Counted from the stretch's first letter, positions 7,721 to 17,701 are shown. The stretch is 64,000 nt of DNA from Maridesulfovibrio sp. (GCF_963667685.1 NZ_OY763932.1:124001-188000), one strand, 5' to 3'. The notes: a model not told the origin generated them from the letters alone. A program made the numbers and translations.

Positions 7721-9769
7721 ATGAATCCCGAGTTAATAGAGAAGCATGAAAAATCCCTCTTGCAGGCCATGCCTAATACCTCCAACTATTTAAAAAGACT
7801 TACAAGACTTGACCGTCAGTGGACCATGGCCACAATGACAGGCAAGATTAATTGCAGCCGTATAGCCCAGACACTCATAGATTTCATTATCAAAACACAG
7901 GAAAACTTCTCCGGCTTGAAACAAACCCTGATCGAAATTCTTATCAAAGAAAACACCCACAAGGTAGTTCAGGAAGTTTCAGCTGTTGCACAGGTTGTCA
8001 TCGATATCCTTAAAAGGAACCTATTTGAAAGGACAGCCGACGTCGGCTTCCTTGCGACCGATGATGACCTTGTCCGTTTTCTGAAAGCCCCCGAACATAC
8101 TGCGCATGAAATTACTGAAATTGAAGAAAGGCTGCGGGAGTACCGGGCTAAATATACGGTGTACAATGAAATAATCATACTTGATACCGGAAGCAGAGTC
8201 TGCGCCCATCTCAATCAGGACAACAATATCACAACTTCAAGAGACCCCCTGATTGAAGAGACATTCGCTGCTGACGGATATGTCGAAACATACCGAGAAA
8301 GTGATCTGGCTCCCGGTGCAGGCAAAGTGCTTATCTATTCGCAGGCCATTAAATATCCAGATACAGGGGAAATTCTGGGCATCCTATGCCTTATCTTCGA
8401 TTTTGCGGGTGAAATGTCGGGAATATTCAATGACCTTGCAGACTTTTCCAGTGACACAATACTGATGATTCTGGATAAAAACGGATATGCCATTGCTTCC
8501 AGTGACAACAGCAATGCTCCGGCAGGCAGAATATACTCCATGGCATTGGATGAAGATTTTCAGCTCGTGAACATAGCCGGATCAACCTACCTTTCCAAAA
8601 CAGTCAGGACTAAGGGATATCAGGACTTTTTCGGACTGCCATGGTACGGACACGTTTTACAGAAGTTGGAGACAGCGTTTACATACAGCGAAGACAATTC
8701 ACTTGACGCGAACACCATCCGAGAAAAGGCCAACTTTTCCGCACGGCTTACCCATGTGGAAGAGTCCTCAGAAAATGTACTCTCCGATCTTGAACTGGTT
8801 GTCCAGAACGGAGAAATCATGGCCGCTAAGAAATGCATCGAACCGGACCCAGTGGAACAGATGGAAGGACGTGCCCTGCCCCACATTCTTAATGAGATCA
8901 AAAAAATAGGAGATCAGGTCCAGAACGTTTTCCAGCACTCCACAAACGGACTGCTAAAACTTGTAACAGCTTCACGACTGCATGAAACTCAGTTTCTGGC
9001 CCGGCTGGCCATCGATATCATGGACCGCAACCTTTATGAACGGGCTAACGACTGTCGCTGGTGGGCACTGACCTCGGACTTCAAAAGCATCCTTGCCAAG
9101 GACAATATTGAGAGTGACGACCATGCGCAGATGCGCAAAATTCTCGGCTACATTAACAGCCTGTATACAGTTTATACAAACCTGTTCATCTATAATCGGT
9201 CCGGGAAAATTCTGGCATGCTCCAGCGCCAGTGAATCAGACAAGGAAGGGCACACGTTGAACGCCGGCTATGTAAATGAAGCACTGAGAATCACAGACTC
9301 ACAGCTTTATTGCGTTTCAGATTTCTTCAAAACCGACCTCTACGCCTTAGATGGACATGACCGCTACACATACATTTATAACGCATCAATCACTGCGCAT
9401 GAAGATCCATCCCGTGTACTGGGTGGCATCGGCATCATTTTTGATTCCGAACCTGAATTCAAAGCCATGTTGCATGATGTTCTGCCCCGCGATGCACAGG
9501 GGGAAGTTCTTGATGGTGCCGAGGGAATGTTTGTGGAACCGCAAGGTAAAATAATATCCAGCACCAACCCGAACCACAAAGCGGGTGAGATAATCAAACT
9601 TGACCCAGATTTCAAAAATCTGAAAGAAGGCGAATCCACTGTTAAACTGATTGAAGACGAAGGTGTGCTCTACGCATCAGGCTGCGCCCACTCTGCCGGA
9701 TACCGTGAGTATAAGCGAGATGGAAGCTATAAAAACAATGTGCTTTGTATTGTGCGGGTCTTGATTTAA
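7721..9769 (+). CDS. Soluble protein with two Cache/PDC-like sensor modules
   Basis: The protein has 682 residues from ATG 7721. The frame can be extended upstream to a TTG at 7604, but that extension has no ribosome site and reads like translated AT-rich leader. Two similar units are visible: unit 1 (about 93-330) begins DILKRNLFERTADVGFLATD, and unit 2 (about 425-650) begins DIMDRNLYERANDCRWWALT. Each is followed by a stretch resembling PAS/Cache folds (IIILDTGSRVCAHL; LFIYNRSGKILACS). I see no transmembrane helix, MCP signalling domain, kinase or output domain, so it is probably a cytoplasmic sensor or adaptor. It diverges from the Wsp-like operon, which lacks a visible receptor, and may feed it; that is inference. 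Confidence 0.7.
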   Translation: MNPELIEKHEKSLLQAMPNTSNYLKRLTRLDRQWTMATMTGKINCSRIAQTLIDFIIKTQENFSGLKQTLIEILIKENTHKVVQEVSAVAQVVIDILKRNLFERTADVGFLATDDDLVRFLKAPEHTAHEITEIEERLREYRAKYTVYNEIIILDTGSRVCAHLNQDNNITTSRDPLIEETFAADGYVETYRESDLAPGAGKVLIYSQAIKYPDTGEILGILCLIFDFAGEMSGIFNDLADFSSDTILMILDKNGYAIASSDNSNAPAGRIYSMALDEDFQLVNIAGSTYLSKTVRTKGYQDFFGLPWYGHVLQKLETAFTYSEDNSLDANTIREKANFSARLTHVEESSENVLSDLELVVQNGEIMAAKKCIEPDPVEQMEGRALPHILNEIKKIGDQVQNVFQHSTNGLLKLVTASRLHETQFLARLAIDIMDRNLYERANDCRWWALTSDFKSILAKDNIESDDHAQMRKILGYINSLYTVYTNLFIYNRSGKILACSSASESDKEGHTLNAGYVNEALRITDSQLYCVSDFFKTDLYALDGHDRYTYIYNASITAHEDPSRVLGGIGIIFDSEPEFKAMLHDVLPRDAQGEVLDGAEGMFVEPQGKIISSTNPNHKAGEIIKLDPDFKNLKEGESTVKLIEDEGVLYASGCAHSAGYREYKRDGSYKNNVLCIVRVLI

Positions 9770-9885
9770 ATGGTATAGACATAGATTACTGATCAGCGTA
9801 AACGGATTACCCGCTCTTCCATCAAATTAAAGTCGGCAGAGAACATCATCTCCGACCGGCAAAACCGACTATCAGGGTTTAATAA

Positions 9886-10734
9886 ATGGAAATAATCAGC
9901 AATCCGCAAGAACTTCAGACTCTTTGCCTCATGCTTCGCAGTGAGGGTAAAAAAATTGGGCTAGTGCCGACCATGGGATATTTCCATGAAGGACATTTGA
10001 GCCTCATGGACGCAGCCCGCAAGCAGTGTGACGTGCTTATCGTCAGCCTGTTTGTCAATCCGACTCAGTTCGGGGAAAACGAGGATCTGGACGCCTACCC
10101 CCATGATATGGAACGGGATTCCATACTGGCTGAGGAACACGGTGTAGACATTCTTTTCGCCCCGGTTCGCGACGATATGTACTTTGACAATCACAGCACA
10201 TGGGTAGAAGTGCCTGACCTCGCTGCCAACCTGTGCGGCAAATCACGTCCCATCCATTTCCGAGGGGTAGCGACCGTGGTCACCAAACTCTTCATGACCG
10301 CCCAACCGCATGTCGCTGTCTTTGGACAGAAAGACTGGCAGCAGCTGGCCGTCATTAAAAGAATGGTCCGCGATCTGAATATTCCTGTGGACGTACAAGG
10401 ACATGAAATTGTGCGTGAAGATTCAGGTCTGGCGCTCAGCTCCCGCAATGTATATCTGACAGAAGAAGAAAAAGCTGTAGCCCCGAACATTCAGAAAGGA
10501 TTACAGAAAATGCGCGACCAAGTCGCCGCAGGAGAGTCCGACGCAGCAAAGTTGAAACAGGATCTCGCTGCGTTCTATGCCGCGGCCATTCCCGGCAGCA
10601 TTATTGATTATATCGAAATTGTGCACCCGGAAAATATCAATATACTTAAAAAAGTGGAAGATTCTGCACTTTGTGCGGTAGCTTTGCAGGTTGGCAAAGC
10701 AAGATTGATAGACAATCTGCTTATAAAAGTGTAA
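9886..10734 (+). CDS. panC: Pantothenate synthetase
   Basis: This 282-residue enzyme has the usual PanC length. It condenses pantoate and beta-alanine with ATP to give pantothenate, the coenzyme A precursor, in the cytoplasm. It shows the nucleotidyltransferase motif PTMGYFHEGHLSLM (residues about 24-37), the substrate segment VNPTQFGENEDLDAYP, the FGQKDWQQL region, and SGLALSSRNVYL (KMSKS-like). The ribosome site before ATG 9886 is weak. No panB or panD is adjacent; metK follows after 126 bases. Confidence 0.97.
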   Translation: MEIISNPQELQTLCLMLRSEGKKIGLVPTMGYFHEGHLSLMDAARKQCDVLIVSLFVNPTQFGENEDLDAYPHDMERDSILAEEHGVDILFAPVRDDMYFDNHSTWVEVPDLAANLCGKSRPIHFRGVATVVTKLFMTAQPHVAVFGQKDWQQLAVIKRMVRDLNIPVDVQGHEIVREDSGLALSSRNVYLTEEEKAVAPNIQKGLQKMRDQVAAGESDAAKLKQDLAAFYAAAIPGSIIDYIEIVHPENINILKKVEDSALCAVALQVGKARLIDNLLIKV

Positions 10735-10764
10735 GGTGACTTCATTCTTATATGCAAATTTATT

Positions 10765-10788
10765 TATATAGCAATCTAAAGCTATATA
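10765..10788. promoter_or_regulatory. Perfect inverted repeat upstream of metK
   Basis: TATATAGC and GCTATATA form a perfect 8-base inverted repeat separated by 8 bases, about 73 bases before metK. It could be an operator or a leader hairpin. I did not recognise a SAM or SAH riboswitch in the 126-base gap. Confidence 0.35.
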
Positions 10789-10860
10789 TTTCGGGTAGTT
10801 ATCGAATAATTATTTCGGTACACATTTACCCCGCTAATTAATTCCAGGAGGAACTTTTAA

Positions 10861-12030
10861 ATGATCAGCAGCAAAGGCAAGTACTTTTTTACCTCTGAAT
10901 CAGTAACCGAAGGTCACCCCGATAAAGTGGCTGACCAGATTTCCGACGCAATCCTCGACTGCCTGCTTGAGCAGGACCCCAACTCCCGCGTCGCTTGTGA
11001 AACTCTGGTAACTACCGGCATGGCATTCATCGCCGGTGAAATATCCACTGCCGGATACGCCGACTTCCCCGCTATCGTTCGCGACACCATCCGTGAAATC
11101 GGCTACGTACACTCCGACATGGGCTTCGACGCTGATACTTGTGCTGTTATTTCTTCTATCGATAAGCAGTCCGTTGACATCGCGCAGGGTGTTGACCGCA
11201 ATACCCCTGAAAGTCAGGGCGCAGGTGACCAGGGTATGATGTTCGGTTTCGCATGCAAAGAAACCGATACTCTCATGCCTGCTCCCATTTACTGGGCCCA
11301 CAAACTTTCCCGCAAACTGACTGAAGTCCGCAAAAACGCGACTCTCGATTACCTCCGTCCTGACGGAAAAACCGAAATCGCTTTCGAATACCTTGATGGC
11401 AAACCGATCCGCATCGCTGACGTTGTTATTGCTGCACAGCACGATGACGGCATTGAACAGGAACAGATTTACGAAGACATCAAACGTGAAGTTGTTCTGG
11501 CAACCCTGCCTGAAGGCATGGTTGACGATGCAACCAAAATCTACATCAACACCACCGGCCGTTTCGTAATCGGCGGTCCTATGGGTGACTGCGGCCTGAC
11601 CGGTCGTAAAATCATCAACGACACCTACGGCGGCATGGGTAACCACGGCGGCGGTGCTTTCTCCGGTAAAGACCCGTCCAAAGTAGACCGCTCCGGCGCA
11701 TACATGGCTCGCTACATCGCTAAGAACATCGTAGCTGCCGGCCTTGCCGAGCGCGCTGAAGTTCAGGTTGCATACGCAATCGGTGTTGCAGAACCTGTTT
11801 CTGTTCTGGCTACCTCCCACGGTACCGGCGAAGTCTCCGACGAAACCCTGACCAAAGCAGTCAAGGAAGTATTCGACCTGCGCCCCTACTACATCTCCGA
11901 ACGTCTTGACCTCCGTCGTCCCATCTACAAGCCTTCCGCTTGTTACGGACACTTCGGTCGCAACAACCCCAACTTCACTTGGGAAAAAACTGACGCTGCA
12001 GATGATCTCAGAACTGCCTGCAAAATCTAA
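10861..12030 (+). CDS. metK: S-adenosylmethionine synthetase
   Basis: This 389-residue MetK makes S-adenosylmethionine from methionine and ATP. It carries the N-terminal [21 protein letters not shown]-type motif, the [12 protein letters not shown] loop, and the glycine-rich [16 protein letters not shown] segment near residue 265. A strong AGGAGG site precedes ATG 10861. Codon use is biased towards C- and T-ending preferred codons, as in the ribosomal genes here, indicating high expression. The gene is monocistronic: a terminator follows at 12059. SAM is used by the CheR and radical SAM enzymes in this window. Confidence 0.98.
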   Translation: MISSKGKYFFTSESVTEGHPDKVADQISDAILDCLLEQDPNSRVACETLVTTGMAFIAGEISTAGYADFPAIVRDTIREIGYVHSDMGFDADTCAVISSIDKQSVDIAQGVDRNTPESQGAGDQGMMFGFACKETDTLMPAPIYWAHKLSRKLTEVRKNATLDYLRPDGKTEIAFEYLDGKPIRIADVVIAAQHDDGIEQEQIYEDIKREVVLATLPEGMVDDATKIYINTTGRFVIGGPMGDCGLTGRKIINDTYGGMGNHGGGAFSGKDPSKVDRSGAYMARYIAKNIVAAGLAERAEVQVAYAIGVAEPVSVLATSHGTGEVSDETLTKAVKEVFDLRPYYISERLDLRRPIYKPSACYGHFGRNNPNFTWEKTDAADDLRTACKI

Positions 12031-12058
12031 ACTGATCTGAATCATTATAGACTTTAAG

Positions 12059-12093
12059 GTCCCCGGAAGTTTCAGCTTCCGGGGACTTTTTAT
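12059..12093 (+). terminator. Intrinsic terminator of metK
   Basis: An 11-base stem, GTCCCCGGAAG with CTTCCGGGGAC, and a 6-base loop are followed by a T-rich run. Confidence 0.93.
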
Positions 12094-12199
12094 TTTCAGA
12101 AATATACCTTGGCAGGTAGACTTTTAGACTTGAGACATTAAGCTTAAGTAGGTAAAGAAACTGTTCACCAACCAGAACGCAAGTCAGGAGATTCAAAAT

Positions 12200-12727
12200 A
12201 TGAGTGCTTTTAAAATCGTTGAAGCAAAGGCGCAACCGGAATTCAATATTTTCTATTTTGCCGAACTGCACGGCTCCACCCGCATTGAGCATTCCCTCAT
12301 GGAAAGCCTTGAAAAGCATTGGAACAAGTGGGAACCCCACCTTAAGGCCTACACCTTGAAGCAGCCCGAAGGAGCCAAAGGAACTGATTTCCTGCTGCTC
12401 TACCTCGAAAAAGAAGTAGAAGACTCGGTAGAGGATGTATGGCAGGAAACCCCTACTGAGGGGCTCGCTCACCACAACCTGGCCATCACCATGGTCATGT
12501 CCGCTGCACAGTCACTTATTCCTCAACTCGAAGAAGGAAAATGTGCTCCGCTGCCCAAACCCGGCGAAGAAGTGCTCAAGGCATTCGAATCCCTCGGCCT
12601 GACCTGGAATGAAGAAGGTACTGTAAACCGTCAGTACGCGGTGTTCACCCCCTTCCCGTACTCCGGAGGCTGTGACGTCTGTTACCTCGAAGACACATGC
12701 CCCAAGAGTCAGACCCGCAAGCATTAA
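12200..12727 (+). CDS. Conserved-looking hypothetical protein with C-terminal Cys motif
   Basis: I do not recognise this 175-residue acidic protein. It has no signal peptide or membrane segment. The C-terminus holds CDVCYLEDTC, three cysteines spaced like a small metal site, next to GYSGG-like residues. A good AGGAG site precedes ATG 12200. It is bounded by terminators at 12059 and 12751, so it is a single-gene unit. Its codon use resembles that of its housekeeping neighbours, arguing against recent transfer. Confidence 0.75.
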   Translation: MSAFKIVEAKAQPEFNIFYFAELHGSTRIEHSLMESLEKHWNKWEPHLKAYTLKQPEGAKGTDFLLLYLEKEVEDSVEDVWQETPTEGLAHHNLAITMVMSAAQSLIPQLEEGKCAPLPKPGEEVLKAFESLGLTWNEEGTVNRQYAVFTPFPYSGGCDVCYLEDTCPKSQTRKH

Positions 12728-12750
12728 TTTTTTCTTCGCATAGATGCTAA

Positions 12751-12788
12751 AAATCCGCAGTATCGACTGATACTGCGGATTTTTTTTG
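12751..12788 (+). terminator. Intrinsic terminator
   Basis: A perfect 14-base stem (AAATCCGCAGTATC with its complement) and a GACT loop run directly into eight Ts. Confidence 0.95.
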
Positions 12789-12813
12789 TTTATGGCAAAT
12801 CAACAGGAATTAT

Positions 12814-12842
12814 TTGCGCTAAACCCCTCCAGTGTGTTATTA
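12814..12842 (+). promoter_or_regulatory. Possible sigma-70 promoter of the hemerythrin receptor
   Basis: TTGCGC and TTATTA are separated by 17 bases, 40 bases before the start codon. The match is moderate and other placements are possible. Confidence 0.3.
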
Positions 12843-12881
12843 ATAATACAATAAAATATCACCAACCGGAGAAAATAAGCG

Positions 12882-14579
12882 ATGCATCTAATCAAATTTC
12901 TTTTCTGGGCCATACTGCCGGCTTTCACAACACTTCTCCTCGCCACAGCACCAGACCTTTCAAACAATGCAACATGGCGAATGACCATTTCTATCACAGC
13001 TTTCTTTTCAACCGCGGTTCTGTATTTTGTTCTAAAAAATGAAATCGCTAAACCGCTGGAGAAGGTCTACTCTTTTTTTGAATCACACAAAAAATCACAA
13101 CCGGGTCACGACTTAAACAAAGGGATCACCTTAGCAGACATACATCCATTACTAGAATCAGGATTTGAAGAATGCAACAGGGAGCTTGCTGCTGCACGGG
13201 AAGAGCTTGCAAACAAACAGAGCATAATCAATACCCTTAAATCAGAAGTGCAACTGCTCCAGAACTCTATCCACGATAAAGGCAACACTTTGCGGAGTAT
13301 ACAGGACAAGGCACATAAATCACAGGCTATTTCCACTGAAATATTTCACGGGATCAACGAAGTAACCTCCCATGTAAAATTAGTCAGTTCCGAGATAAAC
13401 ACCCAGCAGAGCCGTATAGAAATAGCCGCAGGGGCAATGGAAGAAATGAACCACAGTGTCATTGCCATTGCCGAAAATGCGGCTTTAGCTGCAACAAGTT
13501 CCGATGATTCAAAACAACTGGCCATGTCCGGTGCGGAAGAAATTACGACTGCGATGAAATCATTCGGCAATATAAACAACAGAGCCGCTTCACTGGAAAA
13601 AAGCATGGGCCAGCTGGGAGAACATGCTGAATCCATCGGGCAGATCATGGAGATAATTACTGACATTGCAGACCAAACCAACCTTCTGGCACTGAATGCA
13701 GCCATTGAAGCTGCAAGGGCTGGAGAAGCTGGACGCGGATTCGCCGTAGTGGCTGATGAAGTCCGCAAGCTGGCGGAAAAAACAATGGATGCGACTAAAA
13801 ATGTCGGCGAAGCAGTTACCAAAATACAACATTTCTCGCGCACTAATATTGATGCAGTGGGGCTTATGGCACAGGAGATTATGAGTTCCACAGAATCCTT
13901 CAACAAGTCCGGCGAGCAAATGGGAGAAATTGTTTCCATAGTCAATGAGACGAATACGCAGGTACAATCCATAGCAACCGCCAGCGTGGAGCAGTCTTCC
14001 ACATCTGATGAAATCAATAGAACAATAAGCAGCGTGGCAGAGTTTGCCAGAATGACTTCGGAGAGGATGTCAGCCGCACATGACTTATTAACGCAGATGA
14101 ATACCAACATTGAAGAAATGGATTCTATTATCCACATGATGTCAGTTGGAGAAAGCAGCCAGAGCGGTCCCAGCAGAAAGATTGAATGGTCTGATGAATT
14201 TTCTGTGGGTGTAGCCGAAATTGACAGGCACCATAAAGACCTTGTTGTTCTGGTAAACAGATTCAGTGAAGCAGTAGAACAGGAAGCGGAACATGAGATA
14301 ATTGAAGAAGTGGCCAAAGAATTGATGGCCTATACCCAGAAACACTTCACATTCGAAGAAAGCCTTTTTGATAAGCATGGGTACTGTGATGCTGAGCACC
14401 ACAAAAAATTGCATCGTAATTTTATTGAACAGGTGCTTAAATTCAAACAGGAAGTTGAAGCGGGCGGAGGAAGAACCGCAGGCGATTTAGTCCGGTTCCT
14501 GAAAGACTGGGTTATTAAGCACATCCTTGTGGTCGATGCCAAATACTCCATCTACATGAAAGAAAACGGGATAAAGTAG
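12882..14579 (+). CDS. Methyl-accepting chemoreceptor fused to bacteriohemerythrin (DcrH-like)
   Basis: This 565-residue protein has two transmembrane helices close together (about 3-22 and 34-54), leaving almost no periplasmic domain. A cytoplasmic coiled-coil receptor follows, with the signalling tip containing [19 protein letters not shown] near residue 265. The last 135 residues are a hemerythrin domain with its iron ligands in [23 protein letters not shown] and the late HILVVDAKY. Hemerythrin binds oxygen at a di-iron site, and D. vulgaris DcrH joins the same two domains. This receptor probably senses oxygen or redox state through the cytoplasmic hemerythrin and signals to a CheA. The gene is monocistronic, with a terminator downstream. 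Confidence 0.93.
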   Translation: MHLIKFLFWAILPAFTTLLLATAPDLSNNATWRMTISITAFFSTAVLYFVLKNEIAKPLEKVYSFFESHKKSQPGHDLNKGITLADIHPLLESGFEECNRELAAAREELANKQSIINTLKSEVQLLQNSIHDKGNTLRSIQDKAHKSQAISTEIFHGINEVTSHVKLVSSEINTQQSRIEIAAGAMEEMNHSVIAIAENAALAATSSDDSKQLAMSGAEEITTAMKSFGNINNRAASLEKSMGQLGEHAESIGQIMEIITDIADQTNLLALNAAIEAARAGEAGRGFAVVADEVRKLAEKTMDATKNVGEAVTKIQHFSRTNIDAVGLMAQEIMSSTESFNKSGEQMGEIVSIVNETNTQVQSIATASVEQSSTSDEINRTISSVAEFARMTSERMSAAHDLLTQMNTNIEEMDSIIHMMSVGESSQSGPSRKIEWSDEFSVGVAEIDRHHKDLVVLVNRFSEAVEQEAEHEIIEEVAKELMAYTQKHFTFEESLFDKHGYCDAEHHKKLHRNFIEQVLKFKQEVEAGGGRTAGDLVRFLKDWVIKHILVVDAKYSIYMKENGIK

Positions 14580-14588
14580 AAGACCACA

Positions 14589-14626
14589 AAAAGCCCGTCG
14601 GAGTGCAAACTCTGACGGGCTTTTCT
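14589..14626. terminator. Bidirectional intrinsic terminator
   Basis: AAGCCCGTCGGAGT pairs with ACTCTGACGGGCTT around a GCAA loop. T-runs occur on both strands, serving the converging genes on either side. Confidence 0.9.
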
Positions 14627-14655
14627 TCTAATTGAATTGCTCTCAAAGCCGCTTA

Positions 14656-15402
14656 CTAGCGATATTGGGCATAAATTTTATCAATTGTACCATCCGCAAG
14701 CAGCTTCTTTATAGCCTTGTTGAATCTGGGCAACGCGTGTTTCTTGCTGGGATGAACCCGGATCATCATTTCGACCCTATTGCATGGTTCACTGATCACC
14801 AGCTTACCCTTTGTGCCGTGTATCTTGGCCATATACAAGGCGAAATCTTTATTCATCACAGCCTGATGAATACGATCTGCAAGCAGCATCTCAATCAGCT
14901 TGGTTTCATTACGAAGTTCATATTTTCTAATACGCCCATCTTTAAAATACGGCCCGAACATAGGATAAGTATAACCCATAACTGTCCCTAATGTTTTTCC
15001 CAGTAGATCTTCCGGAAAGCCGGAGGATAGCGAATGCTGCGCATTAAATACGACTACCTGCTCAGACACGGCAAAAGGAATGCTATAGCATCCTAATACA
15101 GCGGCATTCTTTCTCCATTTGGGATTGGACATAGGCTCTATATCAATAGCACCGGAATCAAATTTATATAGAGCACGTTTATAAGGAACGTGTACAAACT
15201 CAAAGGTGTCACCTGTTTCACGGGCAATAGCAGAAAAAAGATCCAGAACAATCCCTTTTTGAAAATGGGATTCGGCAAAATAATAAGGAGGTAGAAACTC
15301 AGCATATCGCATGACTCTATAAGTTTCAGCATCGCTATCCTGAGCAAAGCAAGGCAATAAAACAAAAGCGATAATAGTTAACAATGGCCTTAAATATTTC
15401 AT
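14656..15402 (-). CDS. Periplasmic solute-binding protein, family 3 (amino-acid type)
   Basis: This 248-residue protein has a Sec signal peptide (cleavage expected after CFAQDSDA-like residues near 25) and a family 3 binding fold: GIVLDLFSAIARETGDTFEFV, GAIDIEPMSNPKWRKN, and a C-terminal FNKAIKKLLADGTIDKIY segment typical of this family. It should bind a small polar solute in the periplasm. No permease or ATPase gene is adjacent, so it may be an orphan receptor or sensor component rather than part of a transporter. A terminator lies just past its end. Confidence 0.85.
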   Translation of the reverse strand: MKYLRPLLTIIAFVLLPCFAQDSDAETYRVMRYAEFLPPYYFAESHFQKGIVLDLFSAIARETGDTFEFVHVPYKRALYKFDSGAIDIEPMSNPKWRKNAAVLGCYSIPFAVSEQVVVFNAQHSLSSGFPEDLLGKTLGTVMGYTYPMFGPYFKDGRIRKYELRNETKLIEMLLADRIHQAVMNKDFALYMAKIHGTKGKLVISEPCNRVEMMIRVHPSKKHALPRFNKAIKKLLADGTIDKIYAQYR

Positions 15403-15526
15403 ATTTTACCCCGCAACAGGAAGAGTCATACTCTAATAAAATAATAATTATTCGATACTACACCTCAAAATAAGTAATTGTACATTATTTTAGAAATTCA
15501 TCAATACCAGAACAAATAGGTGTTCA

Positions 15527-15997
15527 TTATTCTACAAAAGCAACACTTTTCAAAAGTGTCCTCTCACCAAAAAACGTATCCAATCTTTTTCGTTCTGATT
15601 CAAGTATGCGGATCTCAGACAGACCTATTTCTTCTTTTACTCCGCCATATATTTTAAGAGCCTGATCAATAAACCCCGATTCCACGAAGCAGACATTCAT
15701 TGCGTACGAACGCTCATTCCACTTCATTCTAATTTTGATGATCGGATTTCTGGTTTCCTGAGCAGTGACCAGATTACCTGTGCGCACAAGTGTTTCGCGC
15801 ACATTCTTAGGCAGCATGACTGCAAAACGACTCATGCTCTCGGAAAATGCAGGCTCAAATGCAACGTAATAATAGGGGTCCACTTTTAATGCGATGGATT
15901 TGCCCGGAATATTCAGGATAAACGGATTCTCGACAAACGCCTTTCCCAAACCTTCTTGAAGACGGTCAATTCGAATCTTATAATCTTGTAAGGACAT
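15527..15997 (-). CDS. Hypothetical cytoplasmic protein
   Basis: I do not recognise this 156-residue protein. It has no signal or membrane segment and a mixed alpha/beta composition, ending in a helix rich in Glu/Arg (LSEIRILESERKRLDTFF). A GGGGG ribosome site lies 10 bases before ATG 15997. It is on the same strand as its neighbours, but gaps of 66 and 124 bases make co-transcription uncertain. Confidence 0.65.
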   Translation of the reverse strand: MSLQDYKIRIDRLQEGLGKAFVENPFILNIPGKSIALKVDPYYYVAFEPAFSESMSRFAVMLPKNVRETLVRTGNLVTAQETRNPIIKIRMKWNERSYAMNVCFVESGFIDQALKIYGGVKEEIGLSEIRILESERKRLDTFFGERTLLKSVAFVE

Positions 15998-16063
15998 TGG
16001 TATAATCCCCCTTTAATTGAGTTATTACACCAAGTTTAACAACGAATCAAACTCGTTTATTCC

Positions 16064-16336
16064 TTACTTCAATTCATCCTTCATACGGATGTAGGTTTCC
16101 TCGTCTATCTCGCCTGCTGCGTAACGCTTCTTTAAAATGTCGTTTGCAGAAAGTGTTCCCGGGCCGGTATCCGGCTTACGGAACATTCGCGCAGTAAAAT
16201 AAATGATCAGACCAACTATGATTAACTGTACTATTCCCCCGAAATGAAAAGGCATCCACCCGCTCATTCCATACCCGGCACCATGTCCAAATCCGGGTCC
16301 GCTACACCAACTTCCCAATGCACTGATAAATTCCAT
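16064..16336 (-). CDS. Small SHOCT-domain membrane protein
   Basis: This 90-residue protein has a Gly/His/Trp-rich N-terminus, one transmembrane helix (about 32-49, IVQLIIVGLIIYFTARMF), and a C-terminal SHOCT motif (DILKKRYAAGEIDEETYIRM). SHOCT modules end many short membrane proteins and probably mediate oligomerisation; the precise role is unknown. The ATG at 16336 is preferred because the GAGG site is 7 bases away; the ATG at 16342 would nearly touch it. Confidence 0.8.
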   Translation of the reverse strand: MEFISALGSWCSGPGFGHGAGYGMSGWMPFHFGGIVQLIIVGLIIYFTARMFRKPDTGPGTLSANDILKKRYAAGEIDEETYIRMKDELK

Positions 16337-16534
16337 GATCATACCTCGTATATTTAAGTTTTACTTATTTAAAGCATATCCCATGCCATGAAATTAATGA
16401 TACAATACTAACAAGTTAAGAAATCACACAGAACAGGTGACGCAAATATTTGCACAATCACAAACTAAAATCTGCACATAATTCATCAAGATAATAATCT
16501 ATATCCCAGAGAACAATGAGGGGTAGAAAAAATA

Positions 16535-16572
16535 GAAATCCCCGCAGCACTGGTATGCTGCGAGGATTTCTT
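16535..16572 (-). terminator. Intrinsic terminator of the photolyase-like gene
   Basis: On the minus strand, GAAATCC and CGCAGCA arms with one mismatch fold around a short loop and run into a T-rich tract. Confidence 0.85.
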
Positions 16573-16599
16573 GTGCATGACTAAGTATATAAATCCAAA

Positions 16600-17700
16600 T
16601 CAATCGTTAAATGCCTGCTGCATAAGATGCTTACCAAGTCCGCCTAGGTCCTTGGGGGTGTAGCCGAAAACATCCTGCCAGTTCTCGGTAGATTCCATAC
16701 AGAAGTAAAGCTGTTTATCCATACCGTGTTTGCGCAGACGGTCGACTATGAATTTAAACTGGCGCAAACGCAAAGGACGCAGCAGACGCATTTTGTTATC
16801 ATTCCCGGTAATAAACTCATCATAGATATATGTTGTTTCCGGAAAATTCTTCTCAATGATAGGTTTGAGATGCGGCATATGCCTGAATGAACCTAAGCTG
16901 AAATAAGCTATCTGCTCCGGTTTCACATAATCAAAAATCATGTCGATAATTTCCGCATACCCCTCACGCCAGCCATCAAAACGGATGATTGGGTCAAAAT
17001 GAAGACAGACGCGGAATCCAGCCTCTGCGCAGATACGAGCGGCTGCAAGACGTTCCTTTAGGGTGGAAACACCGAACTCTTCATGCTCGTTCACAAACGG
17101 GGCATTGAGAGACCATGCCGGAAGAAGTCGGTCTGTTCTCTTAACCACATCCATCCACGAGAGATCGATAATCTTGGACTTGAGCTCAAGGCAGACATTT
17201 GAATAATCACCTAGAAATTCAACTAAATCCCGGCTGTATCCCGTTACTGCTTCAAGAGCCAGTGAATCGGTAAATTCACCGGTTCCAACCCGGTAGCGAG
17301 TAGAAATATCCGCGGAGAAAGCTTTTCCAAGCTCATCAAAAAGATCATTCTGATTGGCCCAGACTTTGAGCACATTATCCTGAAAGTAAGCCTGTAAAAT
17401 ACAATAAGAGCAGGCCATGGGGCAGCCCTCACCGATATGGATAATACGGTAGCCGCAGCAATGATAGTAACGGGTTCCGGGACAAAACCGCAAAAACCTG
17501 CCCTTGTACTCTTTAAGATAAAGAGATTGTTTTCCGCCCAACTCCCCATGCGGGAAGTTATCCGGGTCAACGATCTCTACCGGAAGGTCCGGCATGCGGG
17601 AAAGCACGCGATCCGTCAGCGGAACGTCCTGCATGGAACGGTCTATGTATATTTTTTCTATTCCCTTAAGATGATCGGGAAGCATGAAATCATTACCCAT
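16600..17700 (-). CDS. Radical SAM protein of the spore photoproduct lyase family
   Basis: The protein has 366 residues from ATG 17700. The radical SAM cluster motif is C93-PMA-C97-SY-C100, within EGCPMACSYCILQ, and the overall layout (LELKSKIID, HFDPIIRFDGWREGYAEI, YFSLGSFRHMPHLKPII) fits SplB-type photolyases. SplB repairs the spore photoproduct thymine dimer using SAM. This organism shows no sign of sporulation, so the substrate may be another lesion or molecule. The frame opens earlier at a TTG (17724), but the ATG follows the ParB-like stop codon by one base, suggesting coupled translation. The two genes probably act together. Confidence 0.82.
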   Translation of the reverse strand: MGNDFMLPDHLKGIEKIYIDRSMQDVPLTDRVLSRMPDLPVEIVDPDNFPHGELGGKQSLYLKEYKGRFLRFCPGTRYYHCCGYRIIHIGEGCPMACSYCILQAYFQDNVLKVWANQNDLFDELGKAFSADISTRYRVGTGEFTDSLALEAVTGYSRDLVEFLGDYSNVCLELKSKIIDLSWMDVVKRTDRLLPAWSLNAPFVNEHEEFGVSTLKERLAAARICAEAGFRVCLHFDPIIRFDGWREGYAEIIDMIFDYVKPEQIAYFSLGSFRHMPHLKPIIEKNFPETTYIYDEFITGNDNKMRLLRPLRLRQFKFIVDRLRKHGMDKQLYFCMESTENWQDVFGYTPKDLGGLGKHLMQQAFND

Positions 17701-17701
17701 T

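Noticed and set aside
10735-10860. SAM or SAH riboswitch upstream of metK
   Set aside because: Only a simple 8-base inverted repeat is present; the conserved riboswitch cores were not seen.
10900-12045. Long open frame (381 codons) antisense to metK
   Set aside because: It mirrors the strong codon bias of metK, has a low-complexity Val/Phe/Asp composition, and has no ribosome site. MetK itself is unambiguous.
13346-14317. Open frame antisense to the chemoreceptor
   Set aside because: Ser/Ile/Ala-rich complement of coiled-coil coding sequence, with no family features.
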